Shown piece by piece: positions 7,420 through 16,777 of a DNA stretch of 64,000 bases (positions within the stretch are counted from its first letter, which is position 1; each line of letters opens with the position of its first letter). The position numbers were made by a program, and so were the translations under genes. The DNA lies in the NCBI GenBank assembly GCA_964518335.1, contig CAZFDT010000005.1, positions 1 to 64,000 on the forward strand, given 5' to 3'. The notes under the pieces were generated by a model. It searched no databases, was not told the DNA's origin, and was given only the letters and a program-made list of their open reading frames with translations. This DNA is from CAZFDT01 sp964518335 (GTDB lineage Bacteria > Planctomycetota > Phycisphaerae > Phycisphaerales > Phycisphaeraceae).

Positions 7420-9561
7420 ATGGCTCAGCTCGACATCGAATCCATCGAGAAGCGCCTTTGGGCGGCCGCAGACCAGCTCCGGGCCAATTCCAACTACGCC
7501 AGCAACGAGTACTTCATGCCCGTCATGGGCCTGATCTTCCTCCGCCACGCCTACAGCCGGTTCCTCGCCATCAAGCCTGAGATCGAAGCCGGCCTGCCCA
7601 AACGCGGCGGCAACACCCGCGCCCTTACCAAGGAAGACTTCTCCCAGAAGAGCTCGATCTTTCTCCAGCCCCACGCCCAGTTCGACCACCTCGTGTCACT
7701 GCCCGACAGTGCCAACCGCGCCGAGGCCATCGTCAACGCGATGGAATCCATCGAGGCTGACTATGAGAACCTGCGAGGCGTGTTGCCCAAGGCCGAGTAC
7801 CAGGAGCTAGACAACGGCGCCCTTGGGCAACTCCTCCGCACGCTCAATCCCGAAGAACTCAGAACCGCCAAGGGCGACGTGTTCGGTCGCATCTACGAAT
7901 ACTTTCTCACCCAGTTCGCCGACCAGAAAGCCCATGACGGCGGCGAGTTCTTCACCCCCGTGTCGCTCGTTTCCCTGATCGCCAACGTCATTGAGCCTAC
8001 CGCCGGCACCGTTCTCGACCCCGCCTGCGGCTCGGGTGGCATGTTCGTCCAAAGTGCGAACCTCGTCGAGCGCCGGCACGAGAACCCCAGCGAAAAGCTC
8101 ACCTTCCGCGGGATGGAGAAGAACGCAACGACCATCCGCCTGGCCAAGATGAACCTCGCCGTCCATGGGCTCGAGGGCGACATCCAAAAGGCCATCACCT
8201 ACTACGAGGATCCACACGAGTTGCTCGGCAAAGCCGACTATGTGATGGCCAATCCGCCGTTCAACGTGGATGAGGTCGATGAAGAGAAGGTCAAGAAGGA
8301 CCCCCGCCTGCCATTCGGCCTACCCGGGGTCAACAAGAACAAGAAAGTCTCCAACGGCAACTACCTCTGGATCAGTTATTTCTACAGCTACCTCAAGGAC
8401 GGCGGCCGGGCAGGCTTCGTCATGTCCAGCCAGGCGTCCAGCGCCGGCCACGGCGAGAAGGAGGTCCGCCGCAAGATCGTCGAGTCCGGCGACGTCGACG
8501 CCATGATCGCCATCCGTGGCAACTTCTTCTACACCCGCTCCGTTCCCTGCGAATTGTGGTTCTTCAACCGCGCCAAGCCCGAGCACCGCAAAGACCAGGT
8601 GCTCATGCTCGACGCCCGCAACGTCTACCGCAAGGTCACGCGAAAGGTCTTCGACTTCACCCCCGAGCAGCTCGCCAACCTCACCGCCATCACCTGGCTC
8701 TACCGCGAGCAGCCCAACCGGTTCCTTGGCCTGATCGGTGAATATTTCGCCGCGATCGCCCGTGAGGCCGCACTGGTCCCCGTCGCGTTCACACCGTTCG
8801 ACGAGATCATGGACAAGGCAGCAAAGCGACTGGATACATTCTGCAAGGCCACGAAGAAGCTCCCCGGCATCGACACCGCGAAGCATGCCGCGGTCGTGGA
8901 CGCCCACCGTGAACTGACCGACACCATCGCCGCCTACATCAGCGACCGCGACAAGCTCCTGAAGGCCCTCGCAGACTTCAGTAAGAAGCTCGGTAATATC
9001 CCGCCCGAGGCCAACAAGACCCAACACCAACTCCGCACGGTGTTCGACCCGATCGCCGCCGAGTTGCGGGGCTTGGCCAAGCAGGCCGACCTGCTCTACA
9101 AGCTCGCCGCGCGCGCCCGCGACGCCGCCAACGCCTTCGCTGACGACCCCTCCGGCACCGGCGATGAGCAGGTCGCAGAGGCCGTGGCCGAACACTTCGA
9201 CAAACGCGCCCTCACCCGGCTCATCAAAGACCTGGACGAAGCCCGCAAGGTCCTCGTCGATCAACTCAAGCTCACCGCCTACTTTCACAAGCAAATCGCC
9301 TGGCTCCAGGACCGCTTCCCCGACGCGAAACTCGTGGATGTGCCCGGCTTGGTCAAGGTCGTGAGTCGCGCCGACATTGAAGCCGCCGACTGGTCCCTCA
9401 CCCCTGCCCGCTACGTCGATGTCGCCCCGCCTGAGGAAGACGAGGATTTCGACTTCGACGAAGCGATCCACGACATCCACATAGAACTCGCAGGACTGAA
9501 TGACGAGGCAGCAGAGCTGGCGAAGGTAATTCAGACGAACTTCGAGGAGCTTGGAGTATGA
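7420..9561 (+). CDS. hsdM: Type I restriction-modification, methyltransferase subunit
   Basis: This 713-residue N6-adenine DNA methyltransferase has the HsdM helical N-terminus (LDIESIEKRLWAAADQLRAN), motif I DPACGSGGMF near residue 198 and catalytic NPPF near 276. The C-terminal third is long, helical and basic, longer than the classical subunit of about 530 residues. The start at 7420 was chosen because the family homology begins at MAQLDIES; the open frame runs much further upstream without meaning. The stop overlaps hsdS (ATGA). It should protect the element and host DNA by methylation together with HsdS. Confidence 0.95.
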   Translation: MAQLDIESIEKRLWAAADQLRANSNYASNEYFMPVMGLIFLRHAYSRFLAIKPEIEAGLPKRGGNTRALTKEDFSQKSSIFLQPHAQFDHLVSLPDSANRAEAIVNAMESIEADYENLRGVLPKAEYQELDNGALGQLLRTLNPEELRTAKGDVFGRIYEYFLTQFADQKAHDGGEFFTPVSLVSLIANVIEPTAGTVLDPACGSGGMFVQSANLVERRHENPSEKLTFRGMEKNATTIRLAKMNLAVHGLEGDIQKAITYYEDPHELLGKADYVMANPPFNVDEVDEEKVKKDPRLPFGLPGVNKNKKVSNGNYLWISYFYSYLKDGGRAGFVMSSQASSAGHGEKEVRRKIVESGDVDAMIAIRGNFFYTRSVPCELWFFNRAKPEHRKDQVLMLDARNVYRKVTRKVFDFTPEQLANLTAITWLYREQPNRFLGLIGEYFAAIAREAALVPVAFTPFDEIMDKAAKRLDTFCKATKKLPGIDTAKHAAVVDAHRELTDTIAAYISDRDKLLKALADFSKKLGNIPPEANKTQHQLRTVFDPIAAELRGLAKQADLLYKLAARARDAANAFADDPSGTGDEQVAEAVAEHFDKRALTRLIKDLDEARKVLVDQLKLTAYFHKQIAWLQDRFPDAKLVDVPGLVKVVSRADIEAADWSLTPARYVDVAPPEEDEDFDFDEAIHDIHIELAGLNDEAAELAKVIQTNFEELGV

Positions 9562-10700
9562 GTTGGCCAACGCTGTCATTTGAGCAGCTCTACGCCGAGC
9601 CATCACGGAATGGTGTTTACAAGAGCAAAGAACACCACGGCGATGGAACAAAGATCGTCAATATGGGCGAGCTGTTCGCCTATAACATCATCAATGGGCA
9701 GGACATGAAACGCCTGCGGATGTCTGAAACTGAACTCGACAAGGCGGGGCTGGCTGATGGGGATTTGCTGTTTGGTCGTAGATCACTTGTAGAAGCTGGT
9801 GCAGGCAAGTGTTCGTTGGTTGAGAATCTAGCTGAACCAACCACATTCGAATCATCGATTATCCGCGTGCGGGTCGATGCAGATCGTGTTCGCCCTCGAT
9901 TCATCTTCTACTGGCTGAAATCGCCTGTGGGGGCAGGGAGAATTCGGGCCATCGTGACTGGTACGAATGTCAAAGGTATTAGAGGCAGCGTACTCAAGAC
10001 AATCGAAGTGCCTTGCCCGCCAACGGACATACAAGACTCGATTACTGGAGTGCTTCGCTCATACGACGACCTGATCGCGAACAACACGCGGCGGATCAAA
10101 CTGCTGGAGGACGCGGCCCGGCTGCTTTACGAGGAGTGGTTCGTCCGCCTCCGCTTCCCCGGCCACGAACACACTCCCACCCACCACGCTATCCCGGAAG
10201 GCTGGGAGCGAAAGACGCTACAGGAAGTGGGGCTGCTGTACTACGGCAAGGCGCTACGGACGGACGATCGCGTAGATGGCTCGTTCCCGGTGTATGGGTC
10301 AAGTGGAATTGTTGGGTCGCATGAGAAGGCACTGGTTAAGGGACCGGGAATCATCGTGGGCCGTAAAGGCAACGTCGGAAGCGTTCACCTTTCGCTCTGC
10401 GACTTCTGGCCGATCGACACCGTCTATTACGTCGCGCCTCAAAAGTTCAGCTATTTCCTGCTCCACAACCTCAAGTACCAGAACTTTATTAACGGTGATG
10501 CTGCTGTTCCAGGACTGAACCGCAACTTCGCACATAGCCTTCCCGTGCTTCTTCCAAGCAGTCTGCTCGGCGAAGAGTTCGAGCGACAGGCGAGCGTCCT
10601 TTACTCACAGATCGTCAAGCTGCAACAGATGAACGACAAGCTGGTTGAGGCTCGCGACCTGCTGCTGCCGCGTCTGATGTCGGGGGAGTTAGCGGTATGA
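9558..10700 (+). CDS. hsdS: Type I restriction-modification, specificity subunit
   Basis: This 380-residue protein has two target-recognition domains (about residues 1-165 and 200-340). They are separated and closed by conserved helical spacers, LLEDAARLLYEEWF and KLVEARDLLLPRLMSGEL. It selects the DNA sequence for both methylation and cleavage. GC content drops in the recognition domains, which is common for hsdS genes because they diversify quickly. It is coupled to the genes on both sides by ATGA overlaps. Confidence 0.95.
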   Translation: MSWPTLSFEQLYAEPSRNGVYKSKEHHGDGTKIVNMGELFAYNIINGQDMKRLRMSETELDKAGLADGDLLFGRRSLVEAGAGKCSLVENLAEPTTFESSIIRVRVDADRVRPRFIFYWLKSPVGAGRIRAIVTGTNVKGIRGSVLKTIEVPCPPTDIQDSITGVLRSYDDLIANNTRRIKLLEDAARLLYEEWFVRLRFPGHEHTPTHHAIPEGWERKTLQEVGLLYYGKALRTDDRVDGSFPVYGSSGIVGSHEKALVKGPGIIVGRKGNVGSVHLSLCDFWPIDTVYYVAPQKFSYFLLHNLKYQNFINGDAAVPGLNRNFAHSLPVLLPSSLLGEEFERQASVLYSQIVKLQQMNDKLVEARDLLLPRLMSGELAV

Positions 10701-12382
10701 GCATCCACGATGACCTGAAGCGGCTATCACAAGCCGCGATGCTGGCGAAACTGCGGGCGGACATATCCCTGAACGAAATGGTCACCGTCTATCTGTCGGA
10801 CGGAGACGGGCCGCACAGCCACGGCATCTATTGTGCACTGATTCCATCCGCTCAGGTTGAACAGGTACTTGCGAGCCCGACTTGGGATCTGATGCACGGT
10901 AGCGGACAGCCCGGTGCGGTTGAGTATCACCGCGATGACGAGAAGCATGTCGAATACCTCAGGTTCGGTGACGACGATGGCGTCGAGCCGCTGGTGATCG
11001 ATCGTGAGTTCTACGGGATGCGGGAGGACTACAAAGAAATTGCCGAAGAGTTCCGCCTGTTCCACCGTCTCTATCACGACCGGAAGCTGGACCGCTACAT
11101 CAAGTTCGATGATGACGGTAATGAGTACTTGATTGCGGTCGTCGAACCGAAGCGAGTTCAGATCCGCCTAAAGGAGCTCCGGCAGTTCCTGGCGATCAAG
11201 GAGATGCACCTATCCGTCCAGTTTGATTGCCGGGAACACTCGCAGTACTCACTGGATGAACTCGGCCTGGAGAAAGGCGGCGGGGATTACCGAGACGGCT
11301 TTACCTGCTGGGGCCTCTACTACGGCGACTTTGGTGGTATCGGCAGTCACCGCGCCTTCAGTCGGTTGCTGGGCAAGCACCTTGTTGCGCCGCTTCCAAA
11401 ATCAAAGAGCGGATTCTGGGGCTACGCCGAGGAGATTAGGAAGAAGTATGTCGATTTCATCATTGATGTTGATGAGAACGGCGACGAAGTTACGCACACG
11501 TCGGACCCGGGCGCGTTGGCCAATAACTTCGGCGCGAATCCTGGGGCACCGAACTACCTGACCGGTGTGCATTTCCGAAAGCAGGTGTTGGATAAGTACT
11601 ACCATCAGCCCGGGACATACTCGGTTGAGGATGCAATCCTTCGGTGTGGCTACTTGTGGAGCATGTACCTGGACAACCACCACGACGAGAAGGTATGTGC
11701 GTGGCTGGGGGATCTGGGCCGCGATCTACCATACGAGGAACAACTGCATTGGCGGGCGCACAACATCCCACCACAGGGAGGCGTGAGCGAAACATACTTT
11801 AAGCGACAGATCCTCGCTCAATTCACAGACTCGGATCGTCCGGAGCATGCATTTCAACAGCGATATCAGGACCTCCATAAGGCTTGCGACGAATGCTTAG
11901 GATGGCCGCTGCTCTTGCCCCTAGATGGGGATGATGAGCACCATTTTCGGTGCATCCGAGTGCCGGCCACCGACGAGCAGCGAGATTTTGATGAGCTAGT
12001 TCTGGGGCTCACGAAGGTGCTCATCGACTCGCTGAACGAGAAGCAACTGAACATGCTGATTCCCGCTGATCAGCGAGGCGACCTACAAGGCAGCATCGCT
12101 CGTCTTGAGGCAGCCTTCGCTGCCTGCGGCATAGACGATGCTGCTGAGCACGTCTCGTTTCTCCGGAAGCTTCAGAACCTGCGATCAAGCAGTTCGGCTC
12201 ATCGCAAAGGGAGCAACTACCGGAAAATTGCCGCTGAGTTCGGTGTTGATAGTCAGAACCTCCGGGCTGTCTTCGCCGGGATCCTTCGGCGGGCGCTTAT
12301 CCTTCTGGATTGCCTACATTCTTCTGTTCGTGGTGGGCGACTGGCGCAAACGGACGGACACGTTCCGGAGGTCCCCCAATGA
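10697..12382 (+). CDS. Unrecognised protein encoded between hsdS and hsdR
   Basis: A 561-residue soluble protein is translationally coupled to hsdS (ATGA at 10697) and to hsdR (ATGA at 12379), so it belongs to the type I operon. The N-terminal part is acidic and strand-rich (residues about 20-190). The middle has GFTCWGLYYGDFGGIGS-like aromatic and Gly-rich sequence. The last 100 residues (LEAAFAACGIDD...FLRKLQNLRSSSSAHRKGSNYRKIAAEFG) look like a helical, HEPN-like or DNA-contacting end. I recognise no catalytic motif. Being locked into the operon suggests an accessory or regulatory role in restriction, or a second defence activity. Confidence 0.85.
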   Translation: MSIHDDLKRLSQAAMLAKLRADISLNEMVTVYLSDGDGPHSHGIYCALIPSAQVEQVLASPTWDLMHGSGQPGAVEYHRDDEKHVEYLRFGDDDGVEPLVIDREFYGMREDYKEIAEEFRLFHRLYHDRKLDRYIKFDDDGNEYLIAVVEPKRVQIRLKELRQFLAIKEMHLSVQFDCREHSQYSLDELGLEKGGGDYRDGFTCWGLYYGDFGGIGSHRAFSRLLGKHLVAPLPKSKSGFWGYAEEIRKKYVDFIIDVDENGDEVTHTSDPGALANNFGANPGAPNYLTGVHFRKQVLDKYYHQPGTYSVEDAILRCGYLWSMYLDNHHDEKVCAWLGDLGRDLPYEEQLHWRAHNIPPQGGVSETYFKRQILAQFTDSDRPEHAFQQRYQDLHKACDECLGWPLLLPLDGDDEHHFRCIRVPATDEQRDFDELVLGLTKVLIDSLNEKQLNMLIPADQRGDLQGSIARLEAAFAACGIDDAAEHVSFLRKLQNLRSSSSAHRKGSNYRKIAAEFGVDSQNLRAVFAGILRRALILLDCLHSSVRGGRLAQTDGHVPEVPQ

Positions 12383-15300
12383 GCCCAATGACCGAGGATG
12401 CGCTCGTCCAACAGACGACAGCCGACTACATGGAGCAACAGCTCGGCTGGAAGTCGGTGTACGCCTACAACACCGAGACGTTCGGCCCCGAAGGAACGCT
12501 TGGACGGGCCTCGGATAAGCAGGTCGTGCTGACCCGCTATCTACGAGAGAAGCTGGTTCAGTTCAATTCCGACCTGCCCGACATCGCCTACGACCAAGCG
12601 GTGCGGGAGATCGTCGACTACAGCGCAGCGCAGACGCCACTGTCGACGAACCGGGAGAAGCACAAGCTGATCACCGATGGCGTGCCGGTGCAGTTCCGAG
12701 ACGCCAATGGCGAACTGGTCAAGAAGCGGCTGCGGGTGATCGATTTCGACGAGACAGATAACAACCACTTCCTCATCGTTCGTGAGCTGTGGATCAGGGG
12801 CGACCTGTACCGGCGGCGGGCTGACTTGGTCGGATTTGTGAATGGTCTACCTCTGCTGTTTGTCGAATGCAAGAACATCCACAAGAATCTGCGGGCAGCG
12901 TTCGAGCGGAACATTAAGGACTACAAAGATACGATCCCACACGCCTTTCACCATAACGCAATCATCTCGCTGGCGAACGGAGAAAAGGCCAGGATCGGGT
13001 CGGTGTCGAGCGAGTATCACCACTACCACGACTGGAAGCGGTTAGCGGAGGATGGACCCGGTGTGGTGGACATGGAGACGCTGCTCAAGGGCGTGTGCGA
13101 CCGCAAGAACTTCCTTGACATCGTCGAGAATTTCGTCGTCTTCGATGAGTCGGCCAGCGGGCTGGTGAAGATCGTGGCCCGCAACCACCAGTACCTCGGC
13201 GTGAACCGGGCGGTGGCGGCGGTGCAGGATCGTGAAGCTCGGGACCGTAAGCTGGGGGTGTTCTGGCACACCCAGGGGTCGGGAAAGAGCTATTCGATGG
13301 TGTTCTTCACCAAGAAGGTCCATCGAAAGCTCGGGGGGAATTACACGTTCCTTATCTGCACGGATCGTGATGACCTGGACACACAGATCTACCGCACGTT
13401 CGCCGGCTGCGGGCTGGCTGACAACGATCGCGACCCGTGTCGGGCTCGAAGCGGTGATCATCTGAAGGAGTTACTGGGACAGCAAAAGACGTTGGTGTTC
13501 TCGCTGATTCAGAAGTTCAACCAGCCGGTGGATGAGAAGGACCCAGGCACGTGGTATTCCGGCCGAGATGACGTGGTTGTCATCTCCGACGAGGCGCACC
13601 GGACGCAGTACGGCGACTTGGCGCTGAACATGCGCAATGCGTTGCCGAAGGCCAGCTACATCGGGTTCACCGGAACGCCTCTGTTCAACGACGACGAAAT
13701 CACCCGTAGGGTGTTCGGCGAGTACGTCAGCACGTATGACTTCCAGCGTGCGGTCGAGGATGGAGCCACGGTCCCGCTGTACTACGACGCACGGGGCGAC
13801 CGTCTCGGTGTGGCCACCAACGAACTGAATGAGAAGATCGCGGCAAAGCTGGCAGAGCTGGAGACAGATGATCTGAATGTCACCCAGCGCCTGGAACGAG
13901 AGCTGAAGCGCGAGTACCACGTCATCACCGCGGAGAAGCGGCTACAACAGATCGCCAATGACTTCGTGACCCATTATTCGAAGGCGTGGGAAAGCGGCAA
14001 GGCGATGCTGGTCTGCATCGACAAGATCACCTGTGTACGGATGCACAAGCTGATCGAGGCGGCGTGGAAGCCCCGCATTGGCGAGCTTGAGAAGGAACTC
14101 GCCAATGTGACCGATGAACAGGAGATCGCCGATCGGCGACGCCAGATCGAGTGGATGAAGCAGACGGAGATTGCCGTTGTCATCAGTGAGGAGCAGGGGG
14201 AGGTGGAGAAGTTCCGAAAGTGGGACATTGATATTAAGCCACATCGCCGCCTGATCAAGGAAGGGTTCGAGCTGTCGGACGGCAAACGCCTCGACGTCGA
14301 GTCCGCGTTCAAGAAGGCGGACCATCCGTTCCGGATCGCGATTGTGTGTGCGATGTGGCTAACCGGGTTCGACGTGCCGAGCCTGTCTAGCCTTTACCTG
14401 GACAAGCCCCTCAAAGCACACACGCTGATGCAGGCCATCGCACGTGCCAACCGGGTGCATGAGGGGAAGAGCAACGGCCTGATCATCGACTACTGCGGCA
14501 TACTGAAGAACCTGCGTAAGGCGCTGGCCACCTTTGCCGGGCACGGTGATGGCGGGCGTGGTGGAAGTGGCGAGCAGAACCCCGCAAAGCCCGACGAAGA
14601 GCTGCTCGATGCGTTGGATGAGGCCATCGGCTTGGTTCGGGCGTTTCTGCACGATCGAGGCGCCCCGCTTGAGGGGATTCTGGAGACGTCAGGGTTTGAG
14701 CGAAATGCTGCGATCATCGCTGCGAAGGAGGCAGCCAACGAGAATGACGTAACTCGAAAGCGCTTCGAGATAATGTGCCGTCAGGTGTTCCGGGGATTCC
14801 GAGCCTGCATCAACGTTGATGGGGTCATCGCGCGGCGGGCAGCTCGGGATGCCACGAACATTATCTACAAATCACTTGTACAGGACCGTGACCAGGCGGA
14901 CATCAGCCACATCATCCGAGAGCTTCACCGAATAGTGGACGAGTCGGTTACGCCCGGTGCCAATGAGGCCGAAGATGGCCAACTCTACGACATCAGCAGG
15001 ATCGACTTCGAACGCCTGAGGCAGGAGTTCAAGCGAATCTCTGCCCCAAATACTTTGGTGCAGAATCTGCGACAGGCCATCGAGAGCCGGCTTCAACAGC
15101 TGTTACAGCAGAATCCGCTGCGGACTAACTTTCAGAAGCACTACGAAGAGATAGTCGAGGCGTACAACCGGGAGAAGGACCGTCAAACCATTGAGCAGAC
15201 CTTTCAGGAATTGCTGGTCCATATGAAGGCACTGGGCCAAGAAGAATCGCGAGCTGTGCGAGAGGGCCTGACGAATGAGGAGTACCTTGCGGTCTATGAC

Positions 15301-15597
15301 CTCCTGTTCAAGCCTGAACTAACGCCACAGGAGATCAAACGAATCAAAGAGGTGGCCGTTGGACTGCTCGATGCCTTGAAGGCGGAGAAGCTCAGAATTG
15401 ATCAATGGCGAGAGAAAGAGGCGACTCGCGACGCTGTCCGTCTAGCCATCCGTGACTACCTTTACGCCGACGGGACTGGCCTACCTGTTGTGCACTACTC
15501 CGAGGACGAGGTCTACGCCCGCGCCGAGCAGGTCTTTGAGCATGTGTACCGTGTGTATCCAACCCTTCCGTCTCCCGTCTACTCCGGGGCGGCGTGA
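12379..15597 (+). CDS. hsdR: Type I restriction-modification, restriction subunit
   Basis: A 1072-residue translocase-nuclease. The N-terminal nuclease domain has LLFVECKN near residue 162 (PD-(D/E)xK type). The helicase core has Walker A TQGSGKS near 300, SDEAHRTQYG near 404, TGTPLF, and helicase C-terminal blocks TGFDVPSLSSLYLDKPL and MQAIARANRV. The C-terminal helical part should dock to HsdM/HsdS. The start at 12379 overlaps the previous stop. Length and motifs are complete, so the system should be active. Confidence 0.96.
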   Translation: MSPMTEDALVQQTTADYMEQQLGWKSVYAYNTETFGPEGTLGRASDKQVVLTRYLREKLVQFNSDLPDIAYDQAVREIVDYSAAQTPLSTNREKHKLITDGVPVQFRDANGELVKKRLRVIDFDETDNNHFLIVRELWIRGDLYRRRADLVGFVNGLPLLFVECKNIHKNLRAAFERNIKDYKDTIPHAFHHNAIISLANGEKARIGSVSSEYHHYHDWKRLAEDGPGVVDMETLLKGVCDRKNFLDIVENFVVFDESASGLVKIVARNHQYLGVNRAVAAVQDREARDRKLGVFWHTQGSGKSYSMVFFTKKVHRKLGGNYTFLICTDRDDLDTQIYRTFAGCGLADNDRDPCRARSGDHLKELLGQQKTLVFSLIQKFNQPVDEKDPGTWYSGRDDVVVISDEAHRTQYGDLALNMRNALPKASYIGFTGTPLFNDDEITRRVFGEYVSTYDFQRAVEDGATVPLYYDARGDRLGVATNELNEKIAAKLAELETDDLNVTQRLERELKREYHVITAEKRLQQIANDFVTHYSKAWESGKAMLVCIDKITCVRMHKLIEAAWKPRIGELEKELANVTDEQEIADRRRQIEWMKQTEIAVVISEEQGEVEKFRKWDIDIKPHRRLIKEGFELSDGKRLDVESAFKKADHPFRIAIVCAMWLTGFDVPSLSSLYLDKPLKAHTLMQAIARANRVHEGKSNGLIIDYCGILKNLRKALATFAGHGDGGRGGSGEQNPAKPDEELLDALDEAIGLVRAFLHDRGAPLEGILETSGFERNAAIIAAKEAANENDVTRKRFEIMCRQVFRGFRACINVDGVIARRAARDATNIIYKSLVQDRDQADISHIIRELHRIVDESVTPGANEAEDGQLYDISRIDFERLRQEFKRISAPNTLVQNLRQAIESRLQQLLQQNPLRTNFQKHYEEIVEAYNREKDRQTIEQTFQELLVHMKALGQEESRAVREGLTNEEYLAVYDLLFKPELTPQEIKRIKEVAVGLLDALKAEKLRIDQWREKEATRDAVRLAIRDYLYADGTGLPVVHYSEDEVYARAEQVFEHVYRVYPTLPSPVYSGAA

Positions 15598-15621
15598 GTT
15601 TTGCCGGGGAAGGACTGACCA

Positions 15622-15990
15622 ATGTCTGATGAAACGCGTCCATTCGGAATCTTGCTAAGGGAAACCCGTATCGCCAAAGGCTACAGCCTTCGGAAATTTG
15701 CGGATCTGGCGGATATGAGCCCCACTTATCTCTCACAGATCGAGCAAGGAAAGGTACAGCGGCCACCGACAGCGGAGCGAGTGCGTGTCATGGCGGAGTT
15801 GCTGGGTGAGAAGCCCGACCAATGGATCGCGTTGGCTGGCCGTATGCCTGCCGACTTGACGGACATCATCAAGAACGAGCCTGAAGCGATGCCAGCGCTG
15901 CTGCGTGCCGCGAAGGGGCTAACGGCGGAGGAGCTACGCATGTTTACCGAGCAGCTTAGGAACAAGACGAAAGAGGAAGGAAAAGGATGA
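15622..15990 (+). CDS. XRE-family HTH regulator
   Basis: This 122-residue protein has a Cro/CI-type helix-turn-helix at about residues 9-65 (LLRETRIAKGYSLRKFADLADMSPTYLSQIEQG). The C-terminus is a short helical region (LTAEELRMFTEQLRNK). It lies 24 bp after hsdR and overlaps the ImmA gene (ATGA), forming the usual repressor/protease pair. It may repress the restriction operon or other element genes. Confidence 0.92.
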   Translation: MSDETRPFGILLRETRIAKGYSLRKFADLADMSPTYLSQIEQGKVQRPPTAERVRVMAELLGEKPDQWIALAGRMPADLTDIIKNEPEAMPALLRAAKGLTAEELRMFTEQLRNKTKEEGKG

Positions 15991-16700
15991 AGCGTCGAAT
16001 CGCTTTGCGCCAACACAAAGTTCCCTTTGTCCACGATAAAGTCATCGAGGAGCACGCGCAACTGCTTCTCGACGAGTGGGCGCAAGATCATCCTGCTGTC
16101 ACCAAGCCACCTGTTCCGATTGAAATCATTGCCGAGGGTCACCTTGGACTGCCTTGCGTGCTCGTTGACCTCCGCGGCAAGTATGGTCAACCCGATATCC
16201 TGGGCTGCATCCTTTTCGGCGACCCGACCATTCAGGTCGACCAATCGCTTGATACGGCTAAGAATCCGAAGCTCTTAGGGCGCTACCGCTTCACTATTGC
16301 ACACGAAGTCGGACACTGGCGCTTACATCGTGAGTTGCTATTGAAAGATCCGTCTGCCGCGTCGCTCTTTGTGATGAACGCTGAGCCTGCCTTTGTTAAT
16401 CGTTCTAGTCAGAATCCGCGCGAAGAAATACAGGCGAATGCCTTCGCAGCGTGTGTCCTGATGCCCCGTCATCTCGTGCGTTGCGCTTGGTCCCGGTGGC
16501 GAGGTTCAGATCAACCCGCTGCAATTAGCGAACTGCCGGGGGTCAATGATCAATCTATACCTACGGGCAACGAAGATATGGCGATGGATAGGTTCTGCAA
16601 GCCACTTGCTGATCAGTTCGAGGTGTCAGCCGAAGCTATGCGATATAGGTTGAAGGACTTGGGGCTGCTTGTCCGGGAGATCACGCCCACACTGTTTTGA
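15987..16700 (+). CDS. ImmA/IrrE-family metallopeptidase
   Basis: A 237-residue zinc peptidase with HEVGH at residues 106-110 inside RYRFTIAHEVGHWRLH, and the downstream EIQANAFAACVLMP helix with the third metal ligand. Proteins of this family cleave partner XRE repressors (as ImmA cleaves ImmR), and the coupled upstream gene is such a repressor. The gene ends inside the hairpin of a strong terminator, closing the operon. Confidence 0.93.
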   Translation: MKRRIALRQHKVPFVHDKVIEEHAQLLLDEWAQDHPAVTKPPVPIEIIAEGHLGLPCVLVDLRGKYGQPDILGCILFGDPTIQVDQSLDTAKNPKLLGRYRFTIAHEVGHWRLHRELLLKDPSAASLFVMNAEPAFVNRSSQNPREEIQANAFAACVLMPRHLVRCAWSRWRGSDQPAAISELPGVNDQSIPTGNEDMAMDRFCKPLADQFEVSAEAMRYRLKDLGLLVREITPTLF

Positions 16701-16727
16701 GGGAGCGGAGTTGCCCCCTCTTTTTTT
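16699..16727 (+). terminator. Rho-independent terminator after the ImmA gene
   Basis: GAGGG (16699-16703) pairs with CCCTC (16716-16720), extended by GC/GC inside after one mismatch, and is followed directly by seven T residues. It separates the restriction-linked operon from the next two-gene operon. Confidence 0.88.
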
Positions 16728-16777
16728 GACTAGTGCGTGAACCGTTTATCGAACGCGCACGAACCAAGGAATCCGTC

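Noticed and set aside
8320..9651. 443-residue minus-strand frame opposite hsdM
   Set aside because: Antisense of a conserved methyltransferase gene.
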